From an uncultured Gemmatimonadota bacterium (GTDB taxonomy: Bacteria > Gemmatimonadota > Gemmatimonadetes > Gemmatimonadales > Gemmatimonadaceae): DNA of 19,683 nucleotides. Numbering within the stretch: the stretch's first letter is position 1; each line of letters opens with the position of its first letter. Positions 1 to 6,976 of this stretch are shown here, one piece after another. The position numbers and the translations under genes are program-made. The notes under the pieces are model-generated. The model was not told where the DNA came from. It searched no databases and saw only the letters and a list, made by a program, of their open reading frames with translations. The stretch covers positions 1 to 19,683 of the forward strand of contig CAMLHT010000037.1 of the NCBI GenBank assembly GCA_946479895.1, given 5' to 3'.

Positions 1-1
1 G

Positions 2-145
2 AAGTGGGGGCACATGGTCGCCCTCCAGTCGCCACACATCGTCGCGATTCCGATCGAGGAGGCGCTGGCCGAGCCGAAGCGGGTGCAGCCGCTGCACGAC
101 GTGGTGCTCACCGCGCGGGAGACCGGTATCTCGTTCGGCGATTGA
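2..145 (+). CDS. pfkA: 6-phosphofructokinase, C-terminal fragment
   Basis: Only the last 47 codons are inside the window; the gene is cut by the left edge, not broken. The readable tail contains HMVALQ, then a VAIPIEEAL stretch, and ends TARETGISFGD before TGA. This matches the C-terminal end of bacterial 6-phosphofructokinases, where a G-x-MVAL strand is followed by a V-P-x-x-E-A segment. The enzyme phosphorylates fructose-6-phosphate to fructose-1,6-bisphosphate in cytoplasmic glycolysis. The ISFGD ending recalls the longer mixed-substrate group rather than the E. coli PfkA type, but the catalytic core is not visible, so ATP versus pyrophosphate use cannot be judged. No terminator hairpin follows directly. 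Confidence 0.78.
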   Translation, partial: KWGHMVALQSPHIVAIPIEEALAEPKRVQPLHDVVLTARETGISFGD

Positions 146-160
146 CCGACCTGCGTGGCA

Positions 161-193
161 GGGCCGAAGGTTCCATCAGGGCCGGAGGTTCCA
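161..193. repeat. Short imperfect direct repeat, 15-bp units
   Basis: Two copies, GGGCCGAAGGTTCCA at 161-175 and GGGCCGGAGGTTCCA at 179-193, agree at 14 of 15 positions and start 18 bp apart. They lie just after the phosphofructokinase stop in a 273-bp gap (146-418). Apart from this pair and the promoter-like sites further right, I see no gene or RNA in that gap. Confidence 0.4.
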
Positions 194-350
194 CACGGAA
201 TGGCCGAAACGGGCCTGACAATCCCGAAAAGTGATCTCCCGAATGGACACCCGCGCGGCGCGGATTCTCACGAGTCGGACATCCGCGTTTTGCGGCGATC
301 CGGACCGTATTCGTAAGTCGTTACGGTGGAAGGACTTCGCTCGTCAGATC

Positions 351-412
351 TGTATACAAAAGTCGGCCCGCTCCCTGCCATATCCGATGGCGGTACACGG
401 GGTATACTGGAG
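351..412 (+). promoter_or_regulatory. Candidate promoter region of the small secreted protein gene
   Basis: TATACT at 403-408 is a good -10-like element, and GGAG at 409-412 sits six bases before the ATG at 419. If transcription starts about 7 bases after TATACT the message would be nearly leaderless, so the GGAG would matter only for a transcript starting further upstream. The perfect palindrome TGTATACA occurs at 351-358, and its core GTATAC recurs at 402-407, exactly 50 bp later. No convincing -35 hexamer is present at the usual spacing, so this is a weak call. Confidence 0.3.
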
Positions 413-418
413 CATCCA

Positions 419-772
419 ATGAGAACACTCGCACTGATCGGCATCCTGACGGTTGGCGTCGCGGCTTCGGCCGGGGCGCAGCAGCCGCCTGCGGGTCAGG
501 CGACGGAGATCCCGGCGCAGTACCGGCCGCCCCGGGGCATGTGCCGCATCTGGCTCAAGGACGTGCCACCCGCGCGGCAGCCCGCGCCCACGGACTGCGC
601 CGCCGCGGTGAAGAACGTTCCGGCCAACGGCCGCGTCGTGTTCGGTGATACCGAGACCGTGCAGACTGCTCCGCGAACGGATCCGAAGAAGCTGCCCGAG
701 ACCAAGTCGTACTCGGGCAAGCCGGGGGAGAAGCCGCCGATCATCATTCCACGGAAGCCGCCGGCTCGCTGA
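419..772 (+). CDS. Small secreted protein with a two-cysteine motif
   Basis: The product is 117 residues. I chose the ATG at 419 because it is followed at once by a clean signal peptide (MRTLALIGILTVGVAASAGAQ, charge, hydrophobic run, then AGA-Q cleavage site) and has GGAG six bases upstream. An earlier in-frame start would place 31 polar residues before the signal peptide. The mature part is Pro-rich, with a motif around PRGMCRIWL, then QPAPTDCAAAV, then PANGRVVFGD. The two cysteines of that motif are the only ones and could form a disulfide. I recognise the motif as recurring in small secreted proteins of GC-rich environmental bacteria but know of no function. The C-terminus is basic and Pro-rich (RKPPAR). 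A strong terminator follows, so the gene is probably its own transcription unit. Confidence 0.72.
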   Translation: MRTLALIGILTVGVAASAGAQQPPAGQATEIPAQYRPPRGMCRIWLKDVPPARQPAPTDCAAAVKNVPANGRVVFGDTETVQTAPRTDPKKLPETKSYSGKPGEKPPIIIPRKPPAR

Positions 773-802
773 GCCGGAGGCGCTGGCGGGCGGAGTTATA
801 TA

Positions 803-830
803 AGGGGGCCTCACATGAGGCCCCCTCTTT
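803..830 (+). terminator. Rho-independent terminator
   Basis: AGGGGGCCTCA (803-813) pairs perfectly with TGAGGCCCCCT (816-826), and CTTT follows. The stem is 11 bp at most, with a realistic loop of ACAT when the innermost pair opens. It lies 30 bases after the secreted-protein stop and ends 16 bases before the helicase start, so it separates the two genes. Any helicase promoter would have to overlap the hairpin or lie upstream of it. Confidence 0.85.
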
Positions 831-845
831 GCACCTGCCGACGTC

Positions 846-3596
846 GTGATCCGACAAGTCCAGGACCGCTGGGTCCCCCCGCACGACGAATTCGTCAGCG
901 CCGAGCCGCCCTCCGGCCGCGTCATCGTCATCGCGCCAACGCGCGCCGCCTGCGAGACCATCGAGCTCGCGGTGAAGCTCCACATCGAGACCTACCTCGA
1001 GAAGCATCACGGGCCGAAGGTCCGCGAGCTGGCCCGCTCGGGAAACGGCTTCGGCATCATCGCCGGCACGGGCACGGGCAAGACGCTCGCGATCCGGCCG
1101 ATCGCCGAAGAGATCGTCGGGCACACCGACCTGAAGGTCGGCGTCGTCAACCGCGAGCGCGAGGCGACGCCGGAGACGCCGACGTGGAACGTCATCGTCG
1201 TGACGACCGGCATCGCGCGGCGCTGGTTCGAGGAAGGCGACATCCTCAAGACCGACACGCTGATCGTCGACGAGATCCACCAGACGTCGGCGGAGCTGGA
1301 GCTCTGCCTCGCGCTCGGGAAGCGCGTGGGGTGCCGCTTCATCTGGCTGTCGGCGACGGTCGACCCGAAGTTCTACAGGAAGTACCTCGGCTCGGCCGAG
1401 GTACTCCAGGTCTTCGACTTCGACGCGGCCAGGGCGGCACAGGTGAAGGTGCTGAACAAGGATCCGTCGGAGTTCCTCGACGACAAGACCCTCCGTGGCT
1501 TCGTGAAGGAGAAACGGGGCGTCGCGCTCTTCGTGCCGACGCGGCGCGGCGTGGAGGAGGCGGCCGAGCACGTGAAGATGGTCGCGCCGAAGATGAACAC
1601 GGCGTTCTATCATGGCGGCGAGCCGGTGCGCATCCTCCGCCCGTTCCTCGAGAGCGGCGAGCAGAAGCCCTACTTCCTCGCGATGACCGCCGCCGGGCAG
1701 AGCGCGCTCAACGTCCGCGGCCTCGACACGGTGATCATCGATGACGTGAAGTTCTTCAACGTCATCAACAAGGGGCGCAACGTGCTCACCAAGGAGCACC
1801 TCGGCGCCAACGAGATCCTCCAGATGGCGGGGCGGGTGCACGGCCGCGTGGCCGGCGGCCGCGTCTTCATTCTCTCCGATCGCGACATCCAGTTCCAGTC
1901 TCTCGAGCCGACGGAACCCGAGTTCCAGCTCGCCGGCGACTCGGAGCGCGTCGCCATCACCTGCGCCGCGCTGGGCGTCCGGGCCGATGAGCTCGAGCTG
2001 CCGGTGCCGCTCGACCGGATCGCCTACCGGCGCGCGATGGAGCTTCTCGAGGCGCGCGGCATCGTCGAGAAGGGAAAGCTCACGCGCTACGGTCGCGCCG
2101 TCGAAGCGATGCCGACCGAGCGGGCGTGGGCCGAGCTCCTGGTGAATGCCGACGACGAGCTGATGCCGTTCATCGCGGTGATGGCGTCGGTCGAGTCGCT
2201 GCACCGCATGACCCGCGAGGAGCGCGACCTCGACGGCATCATCGTCCCGGGGAGCGATCACCTCACGGCGTACAACCTCTACGCCGAGGCGTACTCGTCC
2301 GCCGGCAGCATGGGCGAGGTCTACGGCCTGCCGCGGCACGTGTTCGACGAGGAGAAGCTCGACCGCTGGGCCGACCGTCGCGGCGCGCTCGTCAAGTCGA
2401 TCGAGGACGCGGCCCTCGGCATGGCGAGCATCTATCGCGGCGTCGGCCTGCCGCTGCCCGACCAGATGTCGAACGCCGGCGAGCGCGTGCTCCGGAAGTT
2501 CCAGGAGCTGCTCGCGCGCTACATGCCGTTCACGCTCGTCATCGACGAGGAGACCGCCGGCGGCGACCAGGCCCGCGTCTCGAAGACGAGCGTCTGCGGC
2601 AGCTGGGGCCCGATCGCGGGCGAGCTGCGATACTTCGCGGACAAGTTCGGGAACCCGCGGGCGTCGATCGAAGGGACGCAGGTCCCGCCGGACCTGATCC
2701 GCAAGTACGCGCAGACCGGCGACGCGGAGCTGATCTACGACCCGGCGCGCAAGAACGCGTCGATGTCGCTGCGTCGTCGCGTGACCTATTTCGGGTTCGA
2801 GCTCGAGCGCGAGATCGAGGGCATCGACGAATTCCCGCCCGAGATCGCGGACCAGGCGCGCCATGTCCTGGCCGAAGCCCTCGCGCGCGGCGAGGCCCGC
2901 CATCCCGGCGTGAATCGCAACCGCGTGGCGGTGGAGGAAATCCGCGAGGTCTACCGCCGATCGGGCGGAAAGACCCCGAAGCTCGGGATGGCCGAGCTGA
3001 CGGCGATCTACGAGCAGCAGCTGGCGAACGTCAGCTCGGTGTCCGATTTCCGGTTCACACGGGTGGACTTCGATTCCGACGCGATCGTGCCGCGCGAGGT
3101 GCGCGAGCGATACGCCGACCTTCCGACCTCGGTGGAGATTCGCGGCAAGGACGTCGAGATCCAGTACGACGTCGAGGAGACCGAGTCAGGCCCCGTGGGA
3201 GTGGCGCGGCTGCGGCTCCCGGAAAAGCTGGCGCGCAGCATGGCGGAGTCGGAGCTGCCGACGCTCGACCGACCCCTGCGATTCGTCGTCACGCGCGGGA
3301 TGCGCGGCGCGGCGCGGGCGGCGACGCTCGGCGAGCTCCAGGAAGAGCTGGATCGTCCCTTCACGCGCGAGGAGATCGAAGGCTTCGAGCGCATGAAGAA
3401 CCGCGACCGTGACGAGCGCCGGGAGGGGAAGCGGCGGGATCGCCACCGCGAATCCTCGTCGAGCTCCTCCGACGAGCGATACATCCGGGATGACCGCAAG
3501 GTGCCGAGCGACCGGTCGGACGGCCGGCGGCAGAAGCCGGGCGTTCGCGCGAAGCGGAAGGGCCGCGGCGGCGGTCGAGGCGGGAAGCGGAGATAG
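846..3596 (+). CDS. DEAH-type superfamily 2 helicase with disordered basic tail
   Basis: This 916-residue protein has the ordered SF2 motifs of the DEAH group: Walker A GTGTGKT at 74-80, motif Ib VVTTGIARR near 118-125, motif II DEIH at 142-145, SAT at 169-171, motif IV LFVPTRRG near 228-235, motif V near 280-299, and motif VI QMAGRVHGR at 326-334. It should be an NTP-dependent RNA or DNA helicase of the cytoplasm; the substrate cannot be read from sequence. The order resembles HrpA/HrpB, but the 500 residues after motif VI do not match the usual HrpB C-terminal region that I know. About 73 residues precede Walker A and include IVIAPTRAACETIELA. The last ~70 residues are Arg/Lys/Asp/Ser-rich, with a run of six Ser and an RGG-like end (GRGGGRGGKRR), probably disordered and nucleic-acid binding. 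The GTG at 846 is the first possible start, since TGA at 816-818 closes the frame upstream. No Shine-Dalgarno sequence is evident. Confidence 0.85.
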   Translation: MIRQVQDRWVPPHDEFVSAEPPSGRVIVIAPTRAACETIELAVKLHIETYLEKHHGPKVRELARSGNGFGIIAGTGTGKTLAIRPIAEEIVGHTDLKVGVVNREREATPETPTWNVIVVTTGIARRWFEEGDILKTDTLIVDEIHQTSAELELCLALGKRVGCRFIWLSATVDPKFYRKYLGSAEVLQVFDFDAARAAQVKVLNKDPSEFLDDKTLRGFVKEKRGVALFVPTRRGVEEAAEHVKMVAPKMNTAFYHGGEPVRILRPFLESGEQKPYFLAMTAAGQSALNVRGLDTVIIDDVKFFNVINKGRNVLTKEHLGANEILQMAGRVHGRVAGGRVFILSDRDIQFQSLEPTEPEFQLAGDSERVAITCAALGVRADELELPVPLDRIAYRRAMELLEARGIVEKGKLTRYGRAVEAMPTERAWAELLVNADDELMPFIAVMASVESLHRMTREERDLDGIIVPGSDHLTAYNLYAEAYSSAGSMGEVYGLPRHVFDEEKLDRWADRRGALVKSIEDAALGMASIYRGVGLPLPDQMSNAGERVLRKFQELLARYMPFTLVIDEETAGGDQARVSKTSVCGSWGPIAGELRYFADKFGNPRASIEGTQVPPDLIRKYAQTGDAELIYDPARKNASMSLRRRVTYFGFELEREIEGIDEFPPEIADQARHVLAEALARGEARHPGVNRNRVAVEEIREVYRRSGGKTPKLGMAELTAIYEQQLANVSSVSDFRFTRVDFDSDAIVPREVRERYADLPTSVEIRGKDVEIQYDVEETESGPVGVARLRLPEKLARSMAESELPTLDRPLRFVVTRGMRGAARAATLGELQEELDRPFTREEIEGFERMKNRDRDERREGKRRDRHRESSSSSSDERYIRDDRKVPSDRSDGRRQKPGVRAKRKGRGGGRGGKRR

Positions 3597-3604
3597 GGGA
3601 GAGA

Positions 3605-3630
3605 GGGATAGAGGGATATCCCCCTATCCC
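3605..3630. repeat. 26-bp near-perfect palindrome between convergent genes
   Basis: The left half GGGATAGAGGGAT (3605-3617) and right half ATCCCCCTATCCC (3618-3630) are inverted copies with one mismatched pair. The palindrome fills the 27-base gap between the helicase stop and the convergent acetyltransferase stop, and covers that stop codon (3624-3626, CTA on the plus strand). There is no T-tract on either side, so it is not a textbook terminator. It could still act as a bidirectional 3' hairpin, or be a protein-binding site. Confidence 0.5.
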
Positions 3631-4139
3631 GCTACCTGAACCACGTACTTCTCCACCTTGCCGGTCTTCACGAACCCGCGCGCCTCGTAGTTCGGGAGCG
3701 CTCGCGGCGAGTCGAGCGTGCAGGTGTGCAGCCACACCGCCTCGGTCCCGAGCGCCCACGCCTCCTCGACGGCGCGCGTGAGCATCGCCCCGCCGTAGCC
3801 CTTGCCGATGAATTCCGGCGTCAGCCCGAAATACACGATCTCGACGACCGGGCCCGGCTGCTTCTCGAGCTCGAAGTATCCGGCGAGGCGGCCATCCACC
3901 TCGAGCTCCCACACGTGGACGTCCGGATTCGCGAGGGTGCGCGCGAGGCGCTCGTCGGGCCACACGTCGCGATCCTTCCAGTGCCACTGCTCGCCGACGC
4001 GGCGATAGAGCTCCCGGTAGTGCTCGACGGTGCAGGCGTCGCGGCGAATGAATCGCGCGCTCCCCGGCGGGAGGTCCTTCCGCTTCAGTTGTCCGGGATC
4101 GCGCATCTCCAGGAAGGTGCGCGTGACCTCGACCATCAC
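3624..4139 (-). CDS. GNAT-family N-acetyltransferase
   Basis: The 171-residue product shows a GNAT fold: VHVWELEVDGRLAGYFELE (strands before the core), then IVYFGLTPEFIGKGYGGAML at 101-120, which is motif A with the acetyl-CoA pyrophosphate-binding I-G-K-G-Y-G-G loop. The C-terminal PNYEARGFVKTG at 149-160 is the usual Y-x-x-x-GF ending. It should transfer an acetyl group from acetyl-CoA to an amine; the acceptor is unknown. The start is either GTG at 4139 or the adjacent ATG at 4136. The GTG overlaps the stop of the upstream CGNR gene by four bases (GTGA), so the two are very likely co-transcribed and translationally coupled. No Shine-Dalgarno sequence is visible, which fits coupling. Confidence 0.85.
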   Translation of the reverse strand: MMVEVTRTFLEMRDPGQLKRKDLPPGSARFIRRDACTVEHYRELYRRVGEQWHWKDRDVWPDERLARTLANPDVHVWELEVDGRLAGYFELEKQPGPVVEIVYFGLTPEFIGKGYGGAMLTRAVEEAWALGTEAVWLHTCTLDSPRALPNYEARGFVKTGKVEKYVVQVAG

Positions 4140-4822
4140 GTGTCGATGGGGCGGCCGGGCAGGAGGAGGTCCGAGCTGCGGACCTTCTCACGGTGGCGCG
4201 CCGCCTTCGCGCGGTTGCCGCACGTGGACATGTCGCACCACCGGCGGCGGCCGTTCTTGGTCGTGTCGAAGAAGACGCGCGCGCAGCGGCCGTCGGCGCA
4301 GCGGCGCACGCGCGCGAGCTCGCCGGCGATGAGGGCGTCGGCCGCCGACTCCACCACCGGGATCACGAGGCCGGCGAACGCGTCTCCCACCGGAACGAAC
4401 GAGCGGGCGAAGGTGCCGTCGGCCTTGAGGTCGACGCGCCGCGTGCCGGCGCTGCGGCCCAGGACGCGGTTGATCTCGCTCAGCGCCTCCATGCGCACCC
4501 GGTCGCTGGCCACGCCGCGCTCGGCCAGGGTCCGCAGGGACGACCGGACACGGCGCGCGTCGATCAGCGATGCCGTGGCGCCCGCGGGCTGCTGGATCGC
4601 CCGGCGGCGGATGCCGGCGGCGCGCTCGGAGTCGAGCAGCGAAGCTGCCTCGAGCCACTGCACGAGCGACTCGAAATCGTACAGCGCGTCGCCGTGACGG
4701 CTCGAGAGCTCGCTGTTGACGAAGTCGAGCCAGAGTCGCTCGCCCACGAAGGTGAACGTGGCGCGGGGTGTCGCCAGCGGCGGCGAGTACTGCGTCTGGG
4801 AATCTGTCGTGAGCTCGAGCAT
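4136..4822 (-). CDS. ABATE-domain / CGNR zinc-finger protein, putative transcription regulator
   Basis: The protein begins with FTFVGERLWLDFVNSE, typical of the ABATE (stress-induced) N-terminal domain. It ends with a CGNR zinc finger: C-ADGR-C, about 18 residues, then C-DMST-C followed directly by GNR, and a basic stretch AKAARHREK. CGNR proteins are thought to bind DNA through this finger, often as regulators; the ligand is unknown. I prefer the ATG at 4822 (228 residues). ATG 4837 and TTG 4861 are also in frame and give up to 241 residues. On the minus strand, TTGCTG, 17 bases, then TATGCT lies just upstream and would put the RNA start close to 4830, favouring a near-leaderless message from 4822. 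It is divergent from yjjX and coupled to the acetyltransferase downstream. Confidence 0.8.
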   Translation of the reverse strand: MLELTTDSQTQYSPPLATPRATFTFVGERLWLDFVNSELSSRHGDALYDFESLVQWLEAASLLDSERAAGIRRRAIQQPAGATASLIDARRVRSSLRTLAERGVASDRVRMEALSEINRVLGRSAGTRRVDLKADGTFARSFVPVGDAFAGLVIPVVESAADALIAGELARVRRCADGRCARVFFDTTKNGRRRWCDMSTCGNRAKAARHREKVRSSDLLLPGRPIDT

Positions 4823-4976
4823 CGGAGGAGAAAGCATACGACCGCGTACAAACGTCAGCAAGACGAGCGCGAAGATTCCCGGAAATTCTCTCCGGCCGAC
4901 CGCCGATGCGCGTTTTCACCATCATTACCCATTGCGAAAACGATAGTTTGTCTTCCGGTAAACTCGGCGGCACATC
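4823..4976. promoter_or_regulatory. Divergent intergenic region with inverted repeat
   Basis: This gap separates the CGNR gene (leftward) from yjjX (rightward) and is less GC-rich than its surroundings between about 4912 and 4964. It contains the inverted repeat CGTTTTC (4912-4918) and GAAAACG (4936-4942), 17 bases apart, a layout compatible with a dimeric regulator site. Leftward promoter elements TTGCTG and TATGCT are described under the CGNR gene. For yjjX I see only weak candidates such as TAAACT at 4959-4964. Autoregulation by the CGNR protein is a guess from position alone. Confidence 0.35.
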
Positions 4977-5531
4977 ATGGCCATTCAGGCAATCGACGAC
5001 ATCCGGAACGCGCGCGCGGTGGCGGTAGGTTCGACGAATCCCGTCAAACTGTCCGCGGCGCGCGCCGTGTTGGCGCGTCTCGTTCCGGAGATGCGAATCG
5101 AGGCGGTCGCGGTGCCCTCGGGCGTCTCGGATCAGCCCTTCGGCGACGATGAAACGATTCGTGGCGCTCTCAATCGCGCATCACTCGCCCGTGAGCGGCA
5201 GGATGCCGACTTCGGCGTCGGCATCGAGGGCGGCGTCGTGGAGATGCCCGACGGAACGATGCGGACGTGCGCGTGGGCAGCGGTCGTGTCGCGAAGCGGA
5301 CGCCATGGTGTCGGCGGGTCGCTCGCGATGCCGCTGCCGGATTCCGTGGCGCGGCTGATCCGCGGCGGAACTGAGCTCGGCCACGCGATGGACCAGATCA
5401 CCGGCGCGTCGAACACGAAGCATGGCGCCGGCGCGGTCGGGATTCTCACCGCGGGACTCGTGGACCGGCAGGCGGCCTACGAAGTCCTGGTCGCGTACGC
5501 CTGCGCGCCGTTCCTGCCGCTGTCAGGCTGA
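4977..5531 (+). CDS. yjjX: Inosine/xanthosine triphosphatase (DUF84)
   Basis: The 184-residue product has the family's N-terminal GSTNPVK (18-24), which contacts the nucleotide, then VPSGVSDQPFGDDETIRGA (47-64) and FGVGIEGGVVE (79-89), and a C-terminal TAGLVDRQAAYEVLVAYA. These match YjjX/DUF84 house-cleaning enzymes, which hydrolyse non-canonical ITP and XTP to the diphosphates and phosphate and so limit incorporation of deaminated purines. It is slightly longer than the E. coli protein (about 170 residues). The ATG is clear, but the bases before it show no Shine-Dalgarno sequence. Its 3' end overlaps the convergent sthA gene by nine bases. Confidence 0.88.
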   Translation: MAIQAIDDIRNARAVAVGSTNPVKLSAARAVLARLVPEMRIEAVAVPSGVSDQPFGDDETIRGALNRASLARERQDADFGVGIEGGVVEMPDGTMRTCAWAAVVSRSGRHGVGGSLAMPLPDSVARLIRGGTELGHAMDQITGASNTKHGAGAVGILTAGLVDRQAAYEVLVAYACAPFLPLSG

Positions 5532-6965
5532 AACGGCCGGCGTGTCCATGCGGGGAAGCCCGGCCATCTTCGCGGTCCGCCGGGCGATCGCGCCAAGGCC
5601 GTCGTACGCGGCGTACTTGAAGGCGTCGGCGAGCGCCGGATAGTTGAACACGCTCTGGATGAAGTAGTCGAGCGTGCCGTTGTTGGCGAGGCAGCCCATG
5701 GCGATGTGGATCAGCTCTCCCGCGCCCTCGCCCACCACCGACGCGCCGAAGAGGCGCTGGTCGCTGGGACTGAAGAGCAGCTTCACGAAGCCTTCGGTGT
5801 CGCCGATGATCTGGCCCCTCGGGTTGATGCGGAAGCTCGACCGGCCGACCTCGAAATCCTGGCCACGCGCCGTCAGCTGGTCGGGCGTCTCGCCGACCGT
5901 CGCGAGCTCGGGGATGGTCCACACGCAGTACGGCAGCACCGTCGAGACCTTCTGCTTGTACTTGAGGTCGAAGGCGTGGCAGACCGCGACACGCGCCTGC
6001 TCCATGGACGTCGACGCCAGCGCGGGGAAGCCGATCACGTCCCCGGCCGCGTAGATGCTCGGCACGCTCGTGCGGTAGTGATCGTCGACGACGACGTAGG
6101 TGCGGTTGTTCACCTTCACGCCCACGTTCTCGAGGCCCAGGCCCTGGATGCAGCCAAGCCGGCCGGCGCTGAACAGGACGCAGTCGGCGCTCAGCTCCGT
6201 CTCGTTGCCGATGCGCACGTGGCCGCGCTTCCCGTTCCGCGTGATCGAGCTGACCTGGGCATCGAGGATGACCTGGATGCCGAGGCGCTTGGTCATCTGC
6301 TGCCGGAGCGCGTCCGACACCTCCGGATCGAGGTGCGCGAGCAGGCGCGATCGGGAGTTGATGATCGTGACCTGCACGCCCATCGCGGCAAAGGTGCAGG
6401 CGTACTCGCAGCCGATGACGCCGCCGCCGATCACGATCATCTGCGGCGGGATCGCCTCGAGGGTCAGCAGCGTGTCGCTGTCGACGATCACCTCGCCGTC
6501 GACGTCGATCCCCTCCGGCTGCTGCGGGTGCGATCCCGTCGCGACGAGGATGTACTCACCGGTGATGCGGCGGGGCTCCTGGCCGAACCGGGTGACCTCG
6601 ACGGTATGCGGGTCGATGATGCACGCCGAGCCCTGGACCTGCTCGATGCCGTGCTTCTTCAGGTTGTCGTCGATGAGCTTCCATTCCGCCTCGATCACCG
6701 TGCGCTCGCGGAACATGAAGTCGGCGACGGTGATGTTCTCCTTCACCGTGTAGTCGACGCCGTAGAGCCCGCGCTGGCGGAGCCCCGAGAAGTACAGCGC
6801 CGTCTCGCGCAGCGCCTTCGAGGGGATCGTGCCCGTGTTCACCGCCGCGCCGCCCGGCTTCGGCGCGCGCTCGATGAGGCACACCCGCTTGCCGAAGTAG
6901 GCCGCCTGAGCCGCGCCCTTCTCTCCGGCGGGGCCGGAGCCGATGACGATCAGGTCGTAATCCAA
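5523..6965 (-). CDS. sthA: Soluble (Si-specific) NAD(P)+ transhydrogenase
   Basis: This 480-residue flavoprotein belongs to the pyridine nucleotide-disulfide oxidoreductase family: FAD-binding GSGPAG at 9-14, NAD(P)-binding GGGVIG in IVIGGGVIGCEYA, and FAD motif YAAGDVIG. At the disulfide site of lipoamide dehydrogenase, both cysteines are replaced (A41 and T46 in GGAAVNTGTIPSK), and the C-terminal dimer segment reads VFNYPALADAFKYAA instead of the His-containing lipoamide dehydrogenase form. Both features identify SthA, a soluble enzyme that exchanges hydride between NADPH and NAD+ to balance the two pools. The only start preserving the FAD motif is TTG at 6965 (DYDLIVIGSG). It begins 11 bases after the carboxypeptidase stop, so the two probably share a transcript. 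Confidence 0.92.
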   Translation of the reverse strand: MDYDLIVIGSGPAGEKGAAQAAYFGKRVCLIERAPKPGGAAVNTGTIPSKALRETALYFSGLRQRGLYGVDYTVKENITVADFMFRERTVIEAEWKLIDDNLKKHGIEQVQGSACIIDPHTVEVTRFGQEPRRITGEYILVATGSHPQQPEGIDVDGEVIVDSDTLLTLEAIPPQMIVIGGGVIGCEYACTFAAMGVQVTIINSRSRLLAHLDPEVSDALRQQMTKRLGIQVILDAQVSSITRNGKRGHVRIGNETELSADCVLFSAGRLGCIQGLGLENVGVKVNNRTYVVVDDHYRTSVPSIYAAGDVIGFPALASTSMEQARVAVCHAFDLKYKQKVSTVLPYCVWTIPELATVGETPDQLTARGQDFEVGRSSFRINPRGQIIGDTEGFVKLLFSPSDQRLFGASVVGEGAGELIHIAMGCLANNGTLDYFIQSVFNYPALADAFKYAAYDGLGAIARRTAKMAGLPRMDTPAVSA

Positions 6966-6976
6966 GAGATCGGGGG

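Noticed and set aside
744..2903. 719-codon open frame on the minus strand opposite the helicase
   Set aside because: It is the antisense shadow of a GC-rich gene: composition is Arg/Asp/Leu/Val-skewed with no recognisable domain, while the plus-strand frame has all helicase motifs.
5523..6965. Dihydrolipoamide dehydrogenase or mercuric reductase instead of SthA
   Set aside because: Both redox-active cysteines are replaced (A41, T46), and the C-terminal His-containing motif is absent, which excludes those enzymes.
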